From positions 1 through 21,016 of the forward strand of contig JAWQRM010000615.1 of the NCBI GenBank assembly GCA_033557675.1: DNA of 21,016 nt, given 5' to 3'. The stretch comes from Coptodactyla brooksi (Eukaryota; Arthropoda; Insecta; Coleoptera; Scarabaeidae). A model generated the notes under the pieces. That model made no database searches and was not told the origin of the DNA. It was given only the letters and a program-made list of their open reading frames with translations. The position numbers were made by a program, and so were the translations under genes. Within the stretch, counting starts at the first letter, position 1. Every line of letters begins with the position of its first letter. Below are positions 17,472-21,016 of the stretch, piece by piece.

Positions 17472-18058
17472 ATTAAAAAAATCATAATGAGTAGTCGCTT
17501 TAACTCAGTCTTCTAATATTGGTATGTTTTGAAAGTAGGAAATCTCGTTTTCTCATACAAAATTCTCCGTAATCGTAAAGTGTACGCAGATCAACTCCTG
17601 CTCGGTCGCCTTTACGTTCGGTCGGAACGCGCGTCGCGTAAAGTAAACGGTAATAGTTAACGTAGCGGTATCTAACGGGCGTACCTCGCGCAACGCAAGC
17701 CGCTAAGGATCGGATTAACGCGAATTTATCACATAGAAATCTCGGAGGTACGCCAAAGTAACGACGAAAACGAACGGCCGTAGATATATATTTATGACAA
17801 ACGTAACATTTCAAAATTTTAAACACATTCAACACATATAAACGTTATTTCTCACTTTTCGGCAGTTATAATATTCCCTTTGAAAAACACCTAGATTTTG
17901 AAAATTTCAAAAATCACTAGCCACCTCTAAGCTGAAGTTCTTTTTTTATTCTTTTTGCGCCGATATTACGCCACTCCAGAAATGTAGATCTCTAGACTTA
18001 GCGTTATATATTTCTGGGGTGGTTAATATTGTGACCGAAATTGAGTTTAATCTGTATT
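17472..18058 (-). other. 3' flank of the SRPK-like kinase
   Basis: Minus-strand downstream sequence of the kinase. An Arg-rich open frame at 17835-17500 (111 codons) has no recognised similarity and no clear splice partners. A hairpin lies at 17971-18022 and an AATAAA at 17950-17945. Confidence 0.4.
17945..17950 (-). terminator. Candidate SRPK poly(A) signal
   Basis: AATAAA on the minus strand about 110 bases after the kinase stop codon. Confidence 0.45.
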
Positions 18059-18255
18059 TTATTGTATTTCGTTCAACCACTCGGATTTGAGGGCGTCGTT
18101 CGCCGTCAAACGCAGGTCAGGATCGGGTTCGATCATGGACTCGATGAGCGTCGCGAACGGGATCGCGTCGACACGTTTCCACTTGTATTTATCCGTTAGC
18201 ACGTCTTCCGTTTTCCATATGCGCAATTGCAGCTCATTGAAAAAGCTTAGAGTAC
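18059..18255 (-). CDS. SRPK-like kinase, last coding exon
   Basis: Completes the G|GT Gly, then TLSFFNELQLRIWKTEDVL, IPFATLIESMIEPDPDLRLT and LKSEWLNEIQ, TAA at 18061-18059. It matches the end of the kinase fold (DPxxRxTAxxxLxxxWL). Intron 18256-18308 is 53 bp. Confidence 0.9.
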
Positions 18256-19044
18256 CTAAAACCACAGCATAAATTAATCGTATTAAAAAAAAATTTATAT
18301 TCTTTTACCGTCGCTATCGAAATATCTATCAGAATGACTCCCACGTTGAGCTATGTATTTGGGGATTCCCCCGAGTAATTCGCATATTAACAGTATGTGG
18401 TCTTCGGTCGATGAAATGTTGTTAGTGCTCTTCGGATTGAACAAGTACTCGCCGGTGGCCAACTCGAAGGCCAAGCACCCGATGGACCAAATGTCAGCCG
18501 GAAAGCTGTATCCGGAGCCTAAGATGACCTCCAAGGCGCGGTACTGTTTCGTCTGAATGTTGCTGGCGAAGTGGTGATCCTCCCAGCAGGCGTTTCCTAA
18601 ATCCGCGATTTTCACCTCGATGTTCGGCGATATGTACATCGCCTGGCGCGTCATATTCGACCTGTGCACTTGGTCCGGAATGTTCGCGTCCTCCTCTTTG
18701 GTCGTGGACTCGACGCGGGCCGAACGCGACCTCGGACGTTCGATCACGTTCTCCGAATCGAGGGAATCGTTGTACTCCTCGGTCGGTCGACAGTATACGT
18801 AATTCTCCCAAGCTGCCGCGCTAACTAAAAACACTATACGGTAAAAAAACGGGAATTTAAACGAACGGGCGACTCGCTCACCGTAAGTTCTCGGCATTTG
18901 CACGCCCAACTCGGTGTACCTGGTGCTCGTATCGACTAAGTTACGAATGTATTCGTCCTTAACTTTAATTAGAATATTTTCCGGTTTTATATCGGTGTGG
19001 ATAATTTTACAGACGTTGTGCAGGTACACGAAACCTTTAAGTAC
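18059..19044 (-). CDS. SRPK-family protein kinase (SR-protein kinase-like), 5'-partial
   Basis: SRPKs phosphorylate Arg-Ser repeats of splicing factors in cytoplasm and nucleus. Exons on the minus strand: 19044-18882, 18824-18309, 18255-18059; phases agree, 291 residues plus TAA. Visible: VLKGFVYLH, catalytic loop HTDIKPENIL (the Asp and Asn present), an inter-lobe spacer of about 100 residues, metal-binding VKIADLGNACW (DLG instead of DFG, as in SRPKs), IQTKQYRALEVILGSGYSFPADIWS in the activation segment, FELATGEYLFNP, and the C-terminal LLGGIPKYIA. Spacer length is well below the roughly 250 residues of vertebrate SRPKs and the last helices diverge. The N-lobe exons must lie to the right, past transposon relics or outside the window. 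Family assignment is firm; which paralogue is not. Confidence 0.9.
18309..18824 (-). CDS. SRPK-like kinase exon with spacer and activation segment
   Basis: It carries an acidic, Ser/Arg-containing spacer (RPRSRSARVEST), then EVKIADLGNACWEDHHF and GYSFPADIWSIGCLAFELAT. The preceding 57-bp intron (18825-18881) is divisible by three and has no stop in frame, so retention would add 19 residues. Confidence 0.9.
18882..19044 (-). CDS. SRPK-like kinase exon with catalytic loop
   Basis: Acceptor TTCTTTTAG, then VLKGFVYLHNVCKIIHTDIK and PENILIKVKDEYIRNLV; ends after one base of a codon before GTGAGC. The upstream splice partner is not found inside the window. Confidence 0.9.
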
Positions 19045-19340
19045 CTAAAAGAATAAAATTTAAAACAAATAAAAACCGTATCGGTCAGTCGTCGCGTAAA
19101 ATTAGCTGTGGTCATACTTGTGTATGGGGCTTGCTGAAGTCGACAGATCTAATGGGGTTAAAACGAAATCATTTCACGGATACTTTATGGGTAAGTGATG
19201 ATTGTGTGATTTGAAGAAATTTTTAATAATTGTTGCCTCTACAAGCAATTTTGATAACTATTTATTTTAGCGTTAAAGAAATTATGAAGTGGTCTACAGA
19301 TCAATTTCAAGTTGATTAGAGTTGTCATGTAAAATTAAAA
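19045..19340 (-). other. Start of the long SRPK upstream intron
   Basis: AT-rich DNA without recognised coding sequence or repeat. It leads into the transposon-rich stretch on its right. Confidence 0.5.
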
Positions 19341-19341
19341 A

Positions 19342-19425
19342 TATATGAAGTAGGTGTCGTACTTTTTCATATATAAAAGTATAAGTAAGTGGTGTGTGTG
19401 CTAGTATAGAATAGAATAAATTTAT
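19342..19425. repeat. Left copy of a direct repeat pair flanking transposon relics
   Basis: TATATGAAGTAGGT (19342-19355) and AAAGTATAAGTAAGTGGTGTGT (from 19376) followed by TAGAATAGAATAA. Both blocks recur at 20086-20185, in the opposite order. Confidence 0.7.
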
Positions 19426-19453
19426 TACACTGTATAGTGTTCAAAGTTAAACA

Positions 19454-19606
19454 ATGCTACCACTACCAATCAACAAAAATAAAAAGGCACTATGTAATAT
19501 GTGCCCAACAAAATGTAACAATAAAACAAGTATAACATGTTGTAAGTGTAATAAATATTTGTGTAAAGTTCATGTGGTGTATTATTGTCTTCAATGTAAA
19601 GATTAA
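19454..19606 (+). mobile_element. piggyBac-type transposase C-terminal Cys-rich domain, orphan fragment
   Basis: A 50-residue frame from ATG to TAA: KALCNMCPTKC, TCCKCNKYLCKVH, YYCLQCKD. The pattern C-x2-C, C-x2-C, C-x2-H, C-x2-C at the extreme C-terminus is that of the zinc-binding domain ending piggyBac transposases, which binds the element ends. A stop (TAA 19448-19450) lies just upstream in frame and no DDD-type catalytic region is nearby, so only the tail remains. Assignment is by cysteine spacing; a small zinc-finger protein cannot be excluded. Confidence 0.6.
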
Positions 19607-19744
19607 GCCATAATTGGATGCACATCAGAATTTATTTGATATTTTCTCTGTATTATAATATTTTTTATTATAATACATTTTACTTTTGTTAGTAATAAGA
19701 TTTTAATAATCTTTTCATTCTCGTTTGAGTTTATGCACTGTAAT

Positions 19745-20049
19745 AAAATCACAATATATTAATTTCAAGCTATTCTTAAGAAGAGTTTAGAAATTTGATA
19801 ATTTCTAAACTTTCAAATGCATCCAAAAATATATTGTTGGGTACATTTCTAACTAGTTTTACATTGTCTAAGTTGATCGTATGAAAAGCATGTTCTGCTA
19901 ACCAGATTTTTCCGTACGACCGTACTTTAGGTGAGCCATGTGTTCTTTAAATCTATCTTGTTTGTATAGACCTTCTACTTTGTCCACCATACTTTTTATC
20001 GCAATCACTACAACTCATTTTGTACATTCGACTTTTCTCCAACATGTTG
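19745..20049 (-). mobile_element. Penelope-like retroelement relic: GIY-YIG endonuclease domain
   Basis: Minus-strand frames read MYKMSCSDCDKKYGGQS, RRSIQTR, then after a frameshift FKEHMAHLKYGRTEKSG, then after another shift AEHAFHTINLDNVKLVRNVP and DAFESLEIIKFLN. The CxxC between the two tyrosine blocks, the Y-x-G-Q step and the KEH block are the GIY-YIG nuclease arrangement found at the C-terminus of Penelope-like elements. At least two frameshifts and stops show it is dead. No reverse transcriptase part is seen to its right, so it is 5'-truncated near 20085. Confidence 0.75.
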
Positions 20050-20085
20050 ATTTTATTTTTGGGAATGTTTTTAATGTATTTTTGG

Positions 20086-20185
20086 ATTAAAGTATAAGTA
20101 AGTAGTGTGTACGGTAAGTGGTAGAATAGAATAATTGTTGGTTTTGTGGCGGTACGTGGTGCCTATAAAAGTATATGAAGTAGGT
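20086..20185. repeat. Right copy of the direct repeat pair
   Basis: AAAGTATAAGTAAGTAGTGTGT (from 20089), TAGAATAGAATAA, and later TATATGAAGTAGGT (20172-20185), matching the blocks at 19342-19425. It abuts the truncated edge of the Penelope-like relic. Confidence 0.7.
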
Positions 20186-20243
20186 TGTTGATCACTAAAA
20201 GTTTTAAGTAAAGAATAATTTTCCGAACATGTTGCAACCCTTC

Positions 20244-20534
20244 TCATGTTGCTCGCTGAGCATGAAACCAATTTCTGCATGTTGTTTCCGATAAAGCGCT
20301 ATCACCACAGTCCTTTACAAGCATTCGATGCGATTCGGCGGCCGATTTATTCAAATTGAAGCAGAAAAGTAGAACTTCCTGCACATGATCTTTTCCTGGC
20401 ACAAAACTGGACATGATTACCAACAGAAAAATGTATGTTGTATGAAATTGCTGATGATATACACTGGCATGTCCGTGGTAGCTTAATACGCTCACTAACG
20501 CCATCTATGGGCAAACAGCGGATTTAAGCTTATA
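20244..20534 (-). mobile_element. Mariner transposase N-terminus, truncated
   Basis: The minus-strand frame starting at 20414 reads MSSFVPGKDHVQEVLL, then NLNKSAAESHRMLV and LSETTCRNWF, the helix-turn-helix DNA-binding start of mariner transposases. Homology stops after RNWF and the frame ends at TGA (20246-20244); the DDD catalytic part is missing. An upstream open stretch to 20504 (MALVSVLSYHGHASVYHQQF) resembles the leader often seen before this transposase. The end of the element is cut by the neighbouring insertion at 20533. Confidence 0.85.
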
Positions 20535-21016
20535 CAGGGTGAGTAAGAAGGAACCCACCAAACTTCAAGAGTGTATTATATACATAAAAATAATGTAAAA
20601 AAACTCATATATGCTTATCCGATTTGTATTTGTTTTCAAACTATAAGTTAAAACAAAATTTCTAGTGTCCTTTTATTAATTGTTCAAAAATACCACCATT
20701 GACCTTTAAACATTTTCTGCTTCATCTAAGAAGAGCACCTGTTGCTCTCCTAATCGATTCACTTCTGTTTATTTTAATATCGGCTGCAGTATTTCGAATA
20801 CGTTGAATTAGTGCATCACTAATTTTAAACCTCGTACCTTTTAAGCCTCGTACACATGTTATGCTAACACTAGGAAGCTTGCTGGTCTGGCACAATTTGT
20901 TGAAAACTCTGATAAATACGTTTTTATCAGGATGTCTTTGATGTGGAAACCGTTGACGATATTCTTCAACAGCAGCTCTAGCATTTCCATTACAGAACCC
21001 ATAAACAAACACCATA
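20535..21016 (-). mobile_element. TA-inserted element with DUF4817-like transposase N-terminus and internal deletion, runs off window
   Basis: Left terminal repeat CAGGGTGAGTAAGAAGGAAC starts at 20535 after TA. On the minus strand MVFVYGFCNGNARAAVEEYR, FPHQRHPDKNVFIRVFNKL and SESIRRATGALLR match the helix-turn-helix (DUF4817) start of Tc1/mariner-related insect transposases. After a single TGA (20724-20722) the same frame continues with KCLKVNGGIFEQLIKGH and TAG (20664-20662), which is the usual C-terminal end of these proteins. So the catalytic middle is deleted and both ends are fused in frame. The right terminal repeat lies outside the window. Confidence 0.8.

Noticed and set aside
17500..17835. 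Arg-rich 111-codon minus-strand frame as a gene
   Set aside because: No family recognised, no plausible splice to the frame at 17346-17468, and AT/CG composition could give it by chance; mentioned only as part of the kinase 3' flank.

Overview
The window is nuclear DNA of an insect. It has three intron-bearing animal genes with short GT-AG introns (mostly 54-230 bp), AT-rich intergenic DNA, and relics of several transposon classes found in arthropods. The order cannot be fixed from this sequence. The genome must keep selenocysteine machinery, because one gene here looks like a true selenoprotein; several insect lineages have lost that machinery.

Positions 1-11667 (+) hold the last 13 coding exons of neurofibromin (Nf1), the giant Ras GTPase-activating protein. 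All splice phases join into 2556 codons plus a stop. By similarity to human NF1 only about the first 290 residues lie upstream of the window. The Cys/Ser-rich region, the GAP-related domain with its arginine finger, the Sec14-PH module, the HEAT-like region and the C-terminal tail are all present. Introns carry a TA-flanked inverted-repeat element, an (AT)n run and a degenerate tandem repeat. An 84-bp phase 0/0 exon near the 3' end duplicates a 14-3-3-type motif of the exon before it.

Positions 11668-15474 are the 3' flank of Nf1 and the tail-to-tail gap to the next gene. A mariner-type internal-deletion element lies at 12601-12903.

Positions 15475-17068 (-) hold a complete five-exon selenophosphate synthetase. 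Its catalytic codon is an in-frame UGA (codon 29), and a canonical SECIS-like stem lies 28 bases past the stop codon. This is best read as Sps2, the selenoprotein that makes the selenium donor for selenocysteine synthesis. One conserved motif, GGQT, is changed to HIQT.

Positions 17346-18058 are short and partly unexplained; they include a coding-like minus-strand frame that ends just before an AATAAA. Positions 18059-19044 (-) are the last three exons of a divergent SRPK-family kinase. The missing upstream exons should lie to the right, beyond a TE-rich stretch (about 19340-21016). That stretch holds a piggyBac-type Cys-rich tail, a Penelope-like GIY-YIG relic, a mariner transposase N-terminus, and a second TA-inserted element with a DUF4817-like N-terminus that has a large internal deletion.

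The three genes have no obvious pathway link: Nf1 restrains Ras, Sps2 supplies selenophosphate, and SRPK phosphorylates SR splicing factors. No new multi-gene system is visible. The strongest points are the UGA/SECIS pair in Sps2 and the duplicated motif in Nf1.
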